A DNA stretch of 64,000 nt from Bradyrhizobium sp. SZCCT0231 (GTDB taxonomy: Bacteria; Pseudomonadota; Alphaproteobacteria; Rhizobiales; Xanthobacteraceae): positions 62,001 through 126,000 of the forward strand of contig NZ_JAFCKP010000017.1 of NCBI RefSeq assembly GCF_018130245.1, read 5' to 3'. The notes under the pieces are model-generated. The model made no database searches, was not told the origin of the DNA, and saw only the letters and a program-made list of their open reading frames with translations. A program made the translations under genes and the position numbers. Positions within the stretch are counted from its first letter, which is position 1; each line of letters begins with the position of its first letter. Of the stretch, positions 37,251 to 46,423 are shown piece after piece.

Positions 37251-39395
37251 ATGGCGTTCGGTCGAAGCGCATCTCCGCGAAGCATCGCCCCGACGGAGCA
37301 AGCGGCTTCGTGGGAAGCGCCGCGGGCTGCGAAGGTGAAGCCCGACGGCACCGGGCCCGCCCTGATCAAGGGATCGCTGACCGTCTTCGGTACACTCTCC
37401 TTTCTGCGCGAGAACGGCCGGCGCATTCTGACGCTGGCCGCGGCGCTGTTCGCCCTCGGCATCGTCGTCCTGATGGTCCTTCCGGTCCGCTATGCCGCGA
37501 CGGCCCTGGTCGTGCTCGATCCCCGCGAGCTGCGCGTGACCTCGGATCAGGACGTGCTGCCCGGCATCGGCCAGGATGCCGCGGCGCTTCAGAGCCAGAT
37601 CGAAATCGCCAAATCCGACGGCTTTCTCCGCCCCCTGATCGAGCAGCTCAAGATCGCGGACGACGAGGACGTCTCGGCCGGCTATACCGACATGACGCGC
37701 CTGCTCGAGAAATTCCGCAACCGCCTCGACATCACCCGGCGCGGGCTCACCTACGTCATTGCGATTTCCTTCACCTCGAACCGCCCGGACCGGGCCGCTT
37801 ACTACGCCAATGCCATCGCCGAGGCCTTCGTTGCCAGCCAGGGCCGCGTCCGCACCGAGGCGACGGACGAGGCCGCCGACTGGCTCAAGGACCGGCTGAA
37901 GGCGCTGAGCGAGCGCCTGCGCGCCTCGGAAGACGCCGTCGCCGCCTTCCGGCTCGAGCACAACATCGTCAATGCCGGCAAGGAATCCACCACGCAGCAA
38001 TTGCGGGTGACCGATCTCACGCAGCAGGTCTCCGCCGCGCGCGCGCGCACCGAGGAGGCCAAGGCGCGCTACGAGCAGGTGCAACGCGATCTCAAGGCCA
38101 ATGTCGAAGGGCCGGTGAAGCAGGACCTCCTGAGCATGCTGCGCACGCAGCGCTCGGCCCTGAACGACCAGATCGCGCAGAAGAAGGCGGTGTATGGCGA
38201 CCGCCATCCCGACCTCGCGATCTCCTACAGCCAGCTGGCGGATATCAACCGGCAGATCGAGATCGAGCGGAAGAAGAACATCGACACGGCCAAATCCGAA
38301 TATGAGGCCCAGCGGGAGCAGCAGAACGCGCTGGAAAAGCAGCTCAAGGCGGTCGAGACCAAGATGCTGGTCGACGGCCAGGCGCTGGTGAAGCTGCAGG
38401 AGCTGCAGCGCGACGCCGATGCCAACAGGAACATCTACGAGCAGTTCCTGTCGCGGTTCAAGACCACCAGCGAGCAGCGTCAGCTGCAGGCGTCCCAGAC
38501 CAAGATCGCCTCGGTCGCCATTCCGCCGTTGCGCTCGACGCGTCCGCCGCTCGCCCTGCTGCTCGCGGCGTTGGCGATCGGCTCGCTGTTGACGTCGACC
38601 GCCGCCGTTGCGGTGACGACGAGCGCGTCCGCCGACGAGCCCGAATCCGTTCAGGCGGCTGCCTCTGTGCAAGCGGAGGAGGCGCCCGGCCGGCAGGTCC
38701 AGCCTCCGGCCGCAGCCGTGCGCCGAGCCGAGGCGATACCCAGCCTTCCCGTCTGGGGCCGCATCCCCGAGCTGGCATCCGGAGCCGGGACCAACACGGT
38801 CTGGCAAAGACCGATCGCGGCGGCGGCCGAGCTCGATCTCGGCACCCATCTGCGGCCGCTGCTCGAACGCATTGAGCGTGTGCCGGTGCGCGGCTGCAAG
38901 GTCGCGCTGGTGTTGTCGGTCGGCAAGAGCGCAGGCGGCAACACGGTTGCACGCTCCCTCAATCGCGCCGCCGTGAATCGGGGCATGATGAGCGTGCTGA
39001 TCCGGCTCCAGCCGGAATTCGCAGGCCACCAGCCGCCGGTGACCGAATGGCACGATGGCTCGACCACGGCTGGACTTCAGTCGATCGACGAGCTCCTCAG
39101 TGCCGGCCGAAGACCCGATGCGAGACCCGAGGACGATATTCGTTCGGAGTTCGACCTGATGGTCGTCCACGCCAGCAATCTGGCCTTGCAGCCCGACGCC
39201 ATCGCCCTGGCCGCGCATGCGGACCTGATCGTCCTGGTGGCGCGCGCCGGCGAGCTCGGTTCGGCCGCGATGCGCCGGGTGACCGCGGCGCTGTCGAGGT
39301 ACGAGGCCGTGCCGACGGGGCTCGTCGTCAATCACGTGCCCGCCGGTTCAATGGCGCCTCACCCCGAGGGGGGCGCATTGGGTCTTGCGGTTTGA
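37251..39395 (+). CDS. Wzz/GumC-type exopolysaccharide chain-length protein with kinase-like C-terminal domain
   Basis: The 714-residue protein has membrane segments near residues 57-78 (ILTLAAALFALGIVVLMVLPV) and 430-455 (PPLALLLAALAIGSLLTSTAAV). Between them a Wzz domain and a long coiled coil (residues about 190-400) form the periplasmic part. The C-terminal 250 residues resemble a bacterial tyrosine kinase, but the Walker A is degenerate (VLSVGKSAGGNTVARSLN) and no Tyr cluster is present at the end, so catalytic activity is doubtful. Such proteins control polymer length and export. No Wzy, Wza or glycosyltransferase gene lies next to it. Confidence 0.88.
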   Translation: MAFGRSASPRSIAPTEQAASWEAPRAAKVKPDGTGPALIKGSLTVFGTLSFLRENGRRILTLAAALFALGIVVLMVLPVRYAATALVVLDPRELRVTSDQDVLPGIGQDAAALQSQIEIAKSDGFLRPLIEQLKIADDEDVSAGYTDMTRLLEKFRNRLDITRRGLTYVIAISFTSNRPDRAAYYANAIAEAFVASQGRVRTEATDEAADWLKDRLKALSERLRASEDAVAAFRLEHNIVNAGKESTTQQLRVTDLTQQVSAARARTEEAKARYEQVQRDLKANVEGPVKQDLLSMLRTQRSALNDQIAQKKAVYGDRHPDLAISYSQLADINRQIEIERKKNIDTAKSEYEAQREQQNALEKQLKAVETKMLVDGQALVKLQELQRDADANRNIYEQFLSRFKTTSEQRQLQASQTKIASVAIPPLRSTRPPLALLLAALAIGSLLTSTAAVAVTTSASADEPESVQAAASVQAEEAPGRQVQPPAAAVRRAEAIPSLPVWGRIPELASGAGTNTVWQRPIAAAAELDLGTHLRPLLERIERVPVRGCKVALVLSVGKSAGGNTVARSLNRAAVNRGMMSVLIRLQPEFAGHQPPVTEWHDGSTTAGLQSIDELLSAGRRPDARPEDDIRSEFDLMVVHASNLALQPDAIALAAHADLIVLVARAGELGSAAMRRVTAALSRYEAVPTGLVVNHVPAGSMAPHPEGGALGLAV

Positions 39396-39847
39396 CGATG
39401 ACGGCGTTGCGCCGCTCGCCGGCCGCCAGACGGTGACGTAGCTCGGCGTCACCACGGCCGTTACCACCGCGTTTACCAATCATCGCAAGCAAATCGTAGC
39501 GGCGGCTTGGTATAGCGCCGGCGACAGGGTGAGAATCATGCCGCTGCTCCATGTCCCGACGATCTACGTGCTGATGCTGGCAGTCATGGTGCTGCTCATC
39601 CGCGGAGCACGCGCGAGCCGCAACAAAGCGGGCGGCAGCCTGATCCTGCAATCTACGTTGCTCGATCATCGCATTGTCATGCTCCGGTCATCTCAGCTGC
39701 ATGGTCCGTTGCTCTCTTCCCGGCGCGCCAGAGCCTCGTCTGCTTCGATGACATCGGAACGGAGCTCTGGATTGTTGTTTGACGCGTTTTCATGACGCGA
39801 GCCGGACGCCGCTTCGCTCGAAAACGCTCCCGGGGGAGAGCTGACAA
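39396..39847. other. Gap with one doubtful small membrane protein
   Basis: This 452-base gap follows the exopolysaccharide gene. The only notable frame is 39538-39795. No repeat, RNA or clear promoter is visible. Confidence 0.45.
39538..39795 (+). CDS. Small membrane-anchored hypothetical protein, possible remnant
   Basis: The 85-residue frame starts at ATG 39538 after AGGGTGAG. It has one hydrophobic helix (PTIYVLMLAVMVLLIRGA) and then a basic, Ser/Arg-rich tail with no known domain. The start HVPTIYVL resembles the beginning of rhizobial GGDEF proteins, so it may be the decayed N-terminus of one. Function is not predictable. Confidence 0.3.
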   Translation: MPLLHVPTIYVLMLAVMVLLIRGARASRNKAGGSLILQSTLLDHRIVMLRSSQLHGPLLSSRRARASSASMTSERSSGLLFDAFS

Positions 39848-41167
39848 ATGCAACTGATCAAGACGATTTCGGCTGACCGCCGGCGGGTCCTCAAGGGCCT
39901 CGCGGCAGCAGCCGTGGCGCCGCTTGCTGCGCCGGCTTTTGCCGCCGAGGGCCTTCCGGCGCAGCCGACCGGCTCAGTGGCCGCTGTCGCCACCGACAAG
40001 GCCTATTGGGCGGCTGTGAAGGGGCTTTATGCCGTCACGCCTGATGTCGTCAATTTGGAGAACGGCTATTGGGGCATCATGGCCGAGCCCGTGAGGCGCG
40101 AGTTCATCCGCCAGTCCGACATGGTCAATTATCAGAACACCTATTACGCGCGGCTGCGTGCGGGTACGGATTTCGAGGCCGTGCGTGCCAAGGTGGCGGA
40201 GGCGGTCGGCGCGGCACTCGAGGAGATCGCGCTCACCCGCGGCGCGACCGAAGCGCTTCAGCTCCTCATCGGCGGTTACAACAGGCTGAAACCCGGCGAC
40301 GGCGTGCTCTATGCCGATCTCGACTATGATTCGATGCAATATGCGATGAACGCGCTGAAGGCGCGCCGCGGCGTCGACGTGGTCAAGTTCGAGGTGCCGG
40401 AGCCCGCCACCCGCCAGGCGGTGCTCGACGCCTATGCCCGCGCCATCGAGGCGAACCCGAAGACGAGACTTCTCCTCCTGACCCACGTCAGCCATCGCAC
40501 CGGCTTCGTCATGCCGGTCGCCGAGATCACCCGCATGGCGAAGGCCAAGGGCATCGACACCATCGTCGACGCCGCCCATTCCTGGGGGCAGATCGACTTC
40601 CGGGTGAGCGAGCTCGAGGCCGATTTCGTCGGGTTCAATCTGCACAAATGGATCGGCGCGCCGCTCGGCGTCGGCTTCCTCTACATCAGGAAGGACCGCC
40701 TCGCGGCCATCGATCGCGACATGGGCGACGAGGATTTTCCGCAAGAGGATATCCGTTCGCGGGTGCATACCGGCACGGTCAATTTCGCTACGGTGCTGAC
40801 GGTGCCGATGGCCGTGGCGCTGCATCTAGAGATCGGCGCGGCGGCCAAGCAAGCGCGCTTGCGACATTTGCGCGACTATTGGGTGAGCCGCGCCCGTGCA
40901 TTCAAGGACATCGAGATCCTGACGCCGGACGAAGCCGGCTCATATGGCGCGATCACGTCCTTCCGCCTCGCCGGCAAGACCGGCAAGGCCGACAACGAGG
41001 CCATCGTTGCGAAGCTTCGGGACAGCCACAAGATCATGACGGTGCGCCGGGCCGGCCTCGCCAGGGGCCAGTGCATCCGTGTGACGCCCGCCCTCTACAC
41101 TGACGAGGCCGATCTCGACCGCCTCGTCGAGGCGCTGGCCGTCATCACGGGGACGAAGACGGGGTGA
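39848..41167 (+). CDS. Class V aminotransferase with Tat signal (isopenicillin-N-epimerase-like)
   Basis: The 439-residue protein has a twin-arginine signal (DRRRVLKGLAAAAVAPLAAPAFA) and the class V fold: LENGYWGIMAEPV, LTRGATEALQLLIGGY, PLP-binding D241 and H244 in VDAAHSWGQ, and the cofactor Lys K267 in GFNLHKWIGAP. A Tat signal on a PLP enzyme implies export with cofactor bound. Similar exported proteins exist in several alphaproteobacteria; the substrate is unknown. SD GGGGGAGAG precedes the ATG. It is monocistronic. Confidence 0.9.
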   Translation: MQLIKTISADRRRVLKGLAAAAVAPLAAPAFAAEGLPAQPTGSVAAVATDKAYWAAVKGLYAVTPDVVNLENGYWGIMAEPVRREFIRQSDMVNYQNTYYARLRAGTDFEAVRAKVAEAVGAALEEIALTRGATEALQLLIGGYNRLKPGDGVLYADLDYDSMQYAMNALKARRGVDVVKFEVPEPATRQAVLDAYARAIEANPKTRLLLLTHVSHRTGFVMPVAEITRMAKAKGIDTIVDAAHSWGQIDFRVSELEADFVGFNLHKWIGAPLGVGFLYIRKDRLAAIDRDMGDEDFPQEDIRSRVHTGTVNFATVLTVPMAVALHLEIGAAAKQARLRHLRDYWVSRARAFKDIEILTPDEAGSYGAITSFRLAGKTGKADNEAIVAKLRDSHKIMTVRRAGLARGQCIRVTPALYTDEADLDRLVEALAVITGTKTG

Positions 41168-41233
41168 GGTGGGGCGGATAGGGATAGGGCTATCGCATGC
41201 GAGGTTAGTTTGAGGCACGATAGTCCCCACACC

Positions 41234-41317
41234 GTCATGGCCGGGCTTGTCCCGGCCATCCACGCCTCGCCACCCCGCACCGGGAACGTGGATGCCCGGG
41301 ACAAGCCCGGGCATGAC
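41234..41317. repeat. REP-type palindrome, MAGLVPAIH family
   Basis: It runs from GTCATGGCCGGGCTTGTCCC to GGACAAGCCCGGGCATGAC, with inner arms CATCCACGCC and AACGTGGATG. It lies between the convergent aminotransferase and luciferase-like genes, where it could act as a two-way terminator. Confidence 0.9.
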
Positions 41318-41370
41318 GACCGTTTGTAAGGGTTCAAATGTGATTCCTCTGGGGCATATCGCCGTTCGCC

Positions 41371-42402
41371 TCACCGCCACCCCAGGGCCGGCGCGACATG
41401 CGCCAAGATCGCCTCGATCGCATGCGCGCAGTAGTCCACACCCAGCTGGTTCGGGATCGTCAGCAGCAGCGTGTCCGCTTCCGCAATCGCCTCGTCCTGG
41501 CGCAGCTGCTCGATCAGCACATCCGGCTCGGCCGCATAACTCCGGCCGAAGATCGCGCGGGTGCGCGGGTCGATGAAACCGATCTGGTCTTCGCTTCCGC
41601 GCTCGCCGCCGAAATAGGCGCGGTCGCGATCGTCCACCAGCGCAAAGATGCTGCGGCTGACGGAGACGCGCGGCTCACGGGTGTGACCGGCGTCTTTCCA
41701 CGCCGCGCGAAAGCTACGAATTTGCGCGGCTTGCTGCACGTGAAAAGCCTCGCCGGTCTCGTCGCTCTTCAGCGTCGAGCTCTGCAGGTTCATGCCGAGC
41801 TTGGCCGCCCACACCGCGGTGGCGTTCGAGCCGGCGCCCCACCAGATGCGCTCGCGCAAGCCCTGCGCATGCGGCTCCAGGCGGAGCAGCCCCGGCGGAT
41901 TGGGAAACATCGGCTGCGGATTGGGCTCGGCAAAGCCCTCGCCGCGCAAGAGGTCGAGAAAGACCTCCGCATGGCGCCGCCCCATGTCGGCATCGCTCTG
42001 GCCCTCGGCCGGCTGGTAGCCGAAATAGCGCCAGCCGTCGATCACCTGCTCGGGCGAGCCGCGGCTGATGCCGAGCTGCAGCCGCCCGCCGGCGATGAGA
42101 TCGGCGCTACCGGCGTCCTCCACCATGTAGAGCGGGTTCTCGTAGCGCATGTCGATCACGGCCGTGCCGATCTCGATCCTGCTGGTCTTGGCGCCGACCG
42201 CGGCAAGCAGCGGAAAGGGCGAGGCAAGCTGGCGCGCGAAGTGATGGACGCGGAAATAGGCGCCGTCCGCCCCTAACTGCTCCGCCGCCACCGCAAGCTC
42301 GATCGATTGCAGCAGAGTATCGGCTGCCGAGCGGGTCTGCGATTGCGGCGAGGGCGTCCAGTGCCCGAAGGAGAGGAATCCGATCTTTTTCATGGGCGTC
42401 AT
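41371..42402 (-). CDS. LLM-class flavin-dependent oxidoreductase (luciferase-like)
   Basis: The 343-residue TIM-barrel monooxygenase shows the family signs: GFLSFGHWTP start, AAEQLGADGAYFRVHHF, SRIEIGTAVIDMRYENP, GGRLQLGISRGSPEQVIDGWRYFGYQP and the GAGSNATAVWAAKLGMNL loop. It should use reduced FMN made by a partner reductase. The substrate is unknown. Two ATGs compete (42402 and 42393), giving 343 or 340 residues. It lies 21 bases downstream of the LysR gene on the same strand. Confidence 0.9.
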   Translation of the reverse strand: MTPMKKIGFLSFGHWTPSPQSQTRSAADTLLQSIELAVAAEQLGADGAYFRVHHFARQLASPFPLLAAVGAKTSRIEIGTAVIDMRYENPLYMVEDAGSADLIAGGRLQLGISRGSPEQVIDGWRYFGYQPAEGQSDADMGRRHAEVFLDLLRGEGFAEPNPQPMFPNPPGLLRLEPHAQGLRERIWWGAGSNATAVWAAKLGMNLQSSTLKSDETGEAFHVQQAAQIRSFRAAWKDAGHTREPRVSVSRSIFALVDDRDRAYFGGERGSEDQIGFIDPRTRAIFGRSYAAEPDVLIEQLRQDEAIAEADTLLLTIPNQLGVDYCAHAIEAILAHVAPALGWR

Positions 42403-42423
42403 TTAATGCTGGCGGGGATGGCG

Positions 42424-43353
42424 TCAACCGCCTGCGCCGGCGGCATGGGTATGCATGGGGGCCGGTACAAAATGCGCGGCGCGTTCGACCAACAGATCCA
42501 GGAAGCTTCGCGCACGCAGCGACATCCATTGTGTCTCCGGATAGACCGCATGCAGCGGCAGTGCGGCGATGGTGTAGTCAGGCAGCACATGCTCGAGCTC
42601 GCCGGTGCTCAGACCCTCGGCCGCGTTCCACTCGGGCAGGATGGCGATGCCGAGATGATGCATCGTCGCCTCCTGCATCGCATCGGCATCGTCGACGTGA
42701 ATGGGCCCGTTGATCGACGCGACGTGGCGGCCATGCTCGGATTCGAAGGCCCATTGGTGCGCCGGAGACATCCTGGAATAGACGATGCATTGGTGCGAAC
42801 TGAGGTCGTCCGGCGTCCGGGGCAGCGGGCGCCCGTGCAGATAGGTGGGCGTCGCCACCAGGTAGCGCTGCACGGTGCCGAGCCGGCGCGCGACCAGCGT
42901 GCTCGCCTCCAGGTTTCCGATCCGCAGCGCCAGCTCGATGCCTTCTTCCACGAGGTTGACGAACCGCTCGCTGAAGCGGATGTCGACCCGCACTTCCGGA
43001 TGGTGCCGCACATAGTCGGCGATCACAGGCATCATGTAGCGCCGTCCGAATGACGACGGCACGCCGATCCGGAGTGTGCCGCTGGGGCGTGGCGCCGACT
43101 GCTCGACGCTCGACCGCGCCATGTCGAAGCTGTCGAGGATCTGCCGCGCGAGATCGTAGATGCGGTGTGCCTCGGCGGTCGGCTTCAGCGTGCGCGTCGT
43201 GCGCGAGAACAGCTGCGTGCCGAACTCGCTCTCCAGCACCGCGATCCGCTTGCTGATGGCGGGCTGGCCAATGCCGAGCTCCTTGGCCGCCGCAGAGAAG
43301 CTGCCGCCCTCGAGGGTGCGAACGAAAGCGCGCAGGCAATCGATCCGGTCCAT
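42424..43353 (-). CDS. LysR-family transcriptional regulator
   Basis: The 309-residue protein has a full winged helix (AFVRTLEGGSFSAAAKELGIGQPAISKRIAVLESEFGTQLFSRTTRTL) and effector domain (TLRIGVPSSFGRRYMMPVIADYV). It diverges from the styA-like monooxygenase gene; a palindrome lies just upstream of its start. It is the likely regulator of styAB and perhaps also of the downstream luciferase-like gene. Confidence 0.93.
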   Translation of the reverse strand: MDRIDCLRAFVRTLEGGSFSAAAKELGIGQPAISKRIAVLESEFGTQLFSRTTRTLKPTAEAHRIYDLARQILDSFDMARSSVEQSAPRPSGTLRIGVPSSFGRRYMMPVIADYVRHHPEVRVDIRFSERFVNLVEEGIELALRIGNLEASTLVARRLGTVQRYLVATPTYLHGRPLPRTPDDLSSHQCIVYSRMSPAHQWAFESEHGRHVASINGPIHVDDADAMQEATMHHLGIAILPEWNAAEGLSTGELEHVLPDYTIAALPLHAVYPETQWMSLRARSFLDLLVERAAHFVPAPMHTHAAGAGG

Positions 43354-43358
43354 TATTC

Positions 43359-43373
43359 ATTCCGATCTGGAAT
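43359..43373. promoter_or_regulatory. Palindrome next to the LysR start in the styA intergenic region
   Basis: ATTCC-GATCT-GGAAT lies six bases upstream of the LysR ATG in the 116-base gap to styA. A further half-like TATTCC occurs at about 43389-43394. Probable LysR binding site, for autoregulation and styA control. Confidence 0.45.
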
Positions 43374-43469
43374 AAATCATATCCCATATATTCCATAGTG
43401 CGCAACACGGCGGGCCGTTAGGCTTCCCAAAACAAGCAATTACAGGGCAAGGAAACGGGGAGAGATCAC

Positions 43470-44720
43470 GTGGCGCGCCATATCGGAATTGTCGGCGCCG
43501 GCATCGCCGGCCTGCATCTCGCACTCTACCTGCAAAAGCATGGCGTGGACGCCACCATCATTACGGACCGGCCGCCGGAGGAGTACCGCACCATCCGGTT
43601 GCTCAACACCGTCGCGCATCACCACGTGACGATCGCGCGCGAGGATTATCTCGGCGTTAATCACTGGACCGATCCGAAGGAGCACTACTACTACCACGAT
43701 CACGTCTTCAATTTTCCGCAGCCGCTCAGCTTCCGCGGCGACTTCTCGAAGGCGAGCCGGGCGGTCGATTACAGGCTCTATCTTCCCGCCTTGATGCAGG
43801 ATTTTACGAAGCGCGGCGGCAAGATCGAGTACAGGCGGATCGAGGAGCGAGACATCCGTCCGCTGGTCGCGCGTTTCGACCTCCTGGTCGTCTCGACCGG
43901 CAAGGGTCCGCTGGGCCAGCTCTTCACCTATCGTCCCGAGCACACGCCCTATTCGCAGCCGCAGCGCCGGCTGTGCGTCGGCCTCTACACCGGCGTGCGC
44001 CAGCCCGATCCCATGAACGTCACGCTCTCGGTCTCGCCGGGCCATGGCGAGATGATCGTGATTCCCACCGTCACCTTCGGCGGTATCGCCAGCGCACTGC
44101 TGATGGAGAACGTACCGGGCGGCGACATGGAGGAGCTGGCCACGCTCAGCTACGACGACAATCCAAAGCAGTTCCTGAAGGTGCTCTTGGGCAAGCTGGA
44201 GAAGCATCACCCGACCACCTATGACCGCATCGATACCGCGCGTTTCGATCTCGCGCAGCCGCAGGATCTCCTGCAGGGCGGCGTGGTCCCGACGGTGCGC
44301 AACACGGTGGTCGAGTTCGACGACGGCAAATGCGCGATCGCGCTCGGCGACGTCCACGCGATCGTCGATCCCATGATGGGGCAGGGCGCCAACGTCGCCT
44401 CCTACGCGGCTTTCGTGCTCGGCGAGGAGATCGTCAATTCCGACGCGCTCGATGCGCGCCTGTGCGAGAAGATCGACCTGAAGCGGCAGGACCGCGTGCT
44501 GGCCGCCTCGCGCTGGACCAATGTGATGCTGCAGCCGCCGACCGAAGCGCTGGGCATGCTGATCGGCGCGATGAGCCAGAATCCGGCGCTGGCCAACGAA
44601 TTCACCGAGAACTTCAACTACCCGGACCGGCAGTGGGACCGCATCTCCACGCCGCAGCGCATCCGGGCCTGGATTGAGCGCATGTCGGCGCCATCGCAGC
44701 CGGTCAGGGCCATTGCGTGA
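43470..44720 (+). CDS. styA: Styrene/indole monooxygenase, oxygenase component StyA
   Basis: The 416-residue FAD monooxygenase matches StyA in length and sequence: the GIVGAGIAGLHLALYLQKHGVD dinucleotide motif, TIRLLNTVAHHHVT, SRAVDYRLYLPALMQDF and the later ALGDVHAIVDPMMGQGANVAS flavin motif. StyA uses free FADH2 to epoxidise styrene or oxidise indole. The start is GTG at 43470 with GGGGAGAG before it. A flavin reductase follows by 6 bases. No styrene isomerase or aldehyde dehydrogenase (styC, styD) is near. Confidence 0.92.
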   Translation: MARHIGIVGAGIAGLHLALYLQKHGVDATIITDRPPEEYRTIRLLNTVAHHHVTIAREDYLGVNHWTDPKEHYYYHDHVFNFPQPLSFRGDFSKASRAVDYRLYLPALMQDFTKRGGKIEYRRIEERDIRPLVARFDLLVVSTGKGPLGQLFTYRPEHTPYSQPQRRLCVGLYTGVRQPDPMNVTLSVSPGHGEMIVIPTVTFGGIASALLMENVPGGDMEELATLSYDDNPKQFLKVLLGKLEKHHPTTYDRIDTARFDLAQPQDLLQGGVVPTVRNTVVEFDDGKCAIALGDVHAIVDPMMGQGANVASYAAFVLGEEIVNSDALDARLCEKIDLKRQDRVLAASRWTNVMLQPPTEALGMLIGAMSQNPALANEFTENFNYPDRQWDRISTPQRIRAWIERMSAPSQPVRAIA

Positions 44721-44726
44721 GGATCG

Positions 44727-45230
44727 ATGCGGACGGCAAGTGACATGCCGCGCGCCAATCCGGCGTCCTTCCGCGAAGCTGCATCGCGCTTTGCGACCGG
44801 CGTCGCGGTGCTGACGGCGCTCGACGAGCACGGCCGGGTCTGTGGCATGACGGCGAACAGCTTCGTCACCGTCAGCCTGTCGCCGCCGACCGTGCTGGTC
44901 TCGGTCATGCCAGGACGCATGCACCGCGCGATCTCGGCGACCGGACGCTATTGCGTCAACGTCCTGCCCGACCACGGCCGTGACCTGTCGCGGCATTTCG
45001 CCAGCCAGCCGAGCGCGGGCGCTGCTCCCGACTACGAGATCGTGGATGGCCTGCCGCGCCTGTCCGGCTGCATCGCCTGGTTCGCCTGCGAGGTCACGCG
45101 CCACGTCGACGTCAGCGACCACACGCTGATCATCGCCGAAGTCTCGGCTTGCGATCATCGCGACACCACGCCGCTGGTGTTCTTTTCCAGCCGCTATCAT
45201 CTCGGGCCGGGCGTGCCGGTGGATAGATGA
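44727..45230 (+). CDS. styB: Flavin reductase, StyB-like partner of StyA
   Basis: The 167-residue protein belongs to the flavin reductase (FMN-binding split barrel) family: REAASRFATGVAVLTALDEHGRVCGMTANSFVTVSLSPPTVLVSV, then GRYCVNVLPDHGRDLSRHF and the GCIAWFACEV motif. It would reduce FAD with NADH and pass it to StyA. The ATG at 44727 lies six bases after the styA stop; GAGG overlaps the stop region, so translation is probably coupled. Confidence 0.9.
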   Translation: MRTASDMPRANPASFREAASRFATGVAVLTALDEHGRVCGMTANSFVTVSLSPPTVLVSVMPGRMHRAISATGRYCVNVLPDHGRDLSRHFASQPSAGAAPDYEIVDGLPRLSGCIAWFACEVTRHVDVSDHTLIIAEVSACDHRDTTPLVFFSSRYHLGPGVPVDR

Positions 45231-45255
45231 TGATCGCGCGCTGTCTTGCGATCAT

Positions 45256-45939
45256 TCAGGCATAGGCCACCCAGCCGCGGAAGGCGAAGCCGGTGTAGAA
45301 CAGGGTCGGGTCGGAGAAGCCGGCCTCGCGCAAGATCGCCTCGTCCTGCGCGGGCGCCAAAATCTGCAGATGGTTGGTGACGGCATCCCTTGCGGCAGCC
45401 GCCTGGTCCGGCGCGACGCCGGACGCCGCCAGGAATGCGGAGTACCGCGCCAGCCATAGCGGACGCTCCTTCTCTCCATCGGGCGCGCTCAGATGTGCGA
45501 TCACGAACGGTGCGCGCGGCTTGAGCCGGCGGCGGACCTCCGACGCGATGCGGCGCCGTTCGGCGACATCGACGAAGTGCAAGGTCAACAGGCAGGTGGC
45601 GCCGTCGAACGGTCCTTCCGGGGCATCGTCGATGTAACCTTCATGAAAGCGTACACGCGGTGCGAGCTCTCCCAGAGTCTGCCTCGCCAGTCCCAGCATC
45701 GCCGCGGAGGGGTCGACGCCGTCGAAGCGCCAGCCGGGATGCGCCTGCGCAAAGGCCTTGAGCTCCAGGCCCCCGCCGGCGCCGAGGACGAGCACCCGCG
45801 CATCGCCGGGGACGCTTTCGGCCAGCAGAATCGCCGCCATGGACTGCATCGCCTCATAGCCGGGCACGAAGCGCCGCGGCCCTTCGGTGTAGCGATCCAC
45901 GAATTGCGGATTCGAGAATGCGGCTTGAATGTCGGTCAT
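45256..45939 (-). CDS. Class I SAM-dependent methyltransferase
   Basis: The 227-residue protein has SAM motif I in VLVLGAGGGLELKAF, the acidic residue in FDGVDPSAAMLGLA, and GATCLLTLHFVD as motif post-I. It resembles tRNA or small-molecule methyltransferases of the UbiE/CmoA type. It is on the minus strand 25 bases downstream of the Rrf2 gene, so it is the probable target of that regulator. Confidence 0.88.
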   Translation of the reverse strand: MTDIQAAFSNPQFVDRYTEGPRRFVPGYEAMQSMAAILLAESVPGDARVLVLGAGGGLELKAFAQAHPGWRFDGVDPSAAMLGLARQTLGELAPRVRFHEGYIDDAPEGPFDGATCLLTLHFVDVAERRRIASEVRRRLKPRAPFVIAHLSAPDGEKERPLWLARYSAFLAASGVAPDQAAAARDAVTNHLQILAPAQDEAILREAGFSDPTLFYTGFAFRGWVAYA

Positions 45940-45964
45940 GATGTTGTCCTGAGAATGGAGCTGT

Positions 45965-46423
45965 TCACGCGCGGTGCGCGCTGATGTCGTGGATCTTTCG
46001 AGACCCGAGCCGCTTGCGCAGATCCTCGCCCAGCATCGCCAGCGTCACCTCACCGAGGCGCGACAGCAGCAGCGCCTCCGCATCGTGAAAGGCCTGATCG
46101 AGCGCGGCATTCACCGCCTGCTCGACGAGGCAGCCCGGCGCCTCCGTCCGGTTGCGCATGGCGAGCAGCGCGGGACTGCCGAGTGCGGCGTAGACGTCGC
46201 GCAGCGTCACCTTCGACAAGTCGCATGCGAGCGTCCAGCCGCCGCCATGCCCCTTCTCGGAGCGGACGTAACCAAGCTCGCGCAGGCCCGCCATGACGCG
46301 CCGGATCACCACCGGGTTGGTGTCCATGGCTTTCGCCAGCGTCTCGGACGTGAATGGCCCAGGCTGCTGCGCCATGTGCAGCAGGATGTGCAGCACGCCG
46401 GACAGTCGGGAATCTCGTTTCAT
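45965..46423 (-). CDS. Rrf2-family transcriptional regulator
   Basis: The 152-residue protein starts at ATG 46423 ([20 protein letters not shown]). It has the winged helix ([42 protein letters not shown]). The three clustered Cys of IscR/NsrR types are absent; one Cys is in APGCLVEQ. So no iron-sulfur cluster is expected and it may sense something else. A perfect inverted repeat overlaps its start codon. The methyltransferase downstream is likely co-transcribed. Confidence 0.92.
   Translation of the reverse strand: MKRDSRLSGVLHILLHMAQQPGPFTSETLAKAMDTNPVVIRRVMAGLRELGYVRSEKGHGGGWTLACDLSKVTLRDVYAALGSPALLAMRNRTEAPGCLVEQAVNAALDQAFHDAEALLLSRLGEVTLAMLGEDLRKRLGSRKIHDISAHRA

Noticed and set aside
37227-39335. 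702-residue frame opposite the exopolysaccharide gene
   Set aside because: No family resemblance and shadow-type composition; the plus strand has Wzz and membrane features.
43440-45200. Long minus-strand frame across styA and styB
   Set aside because: It crosses two well-recognised genes and has no motif of its own.
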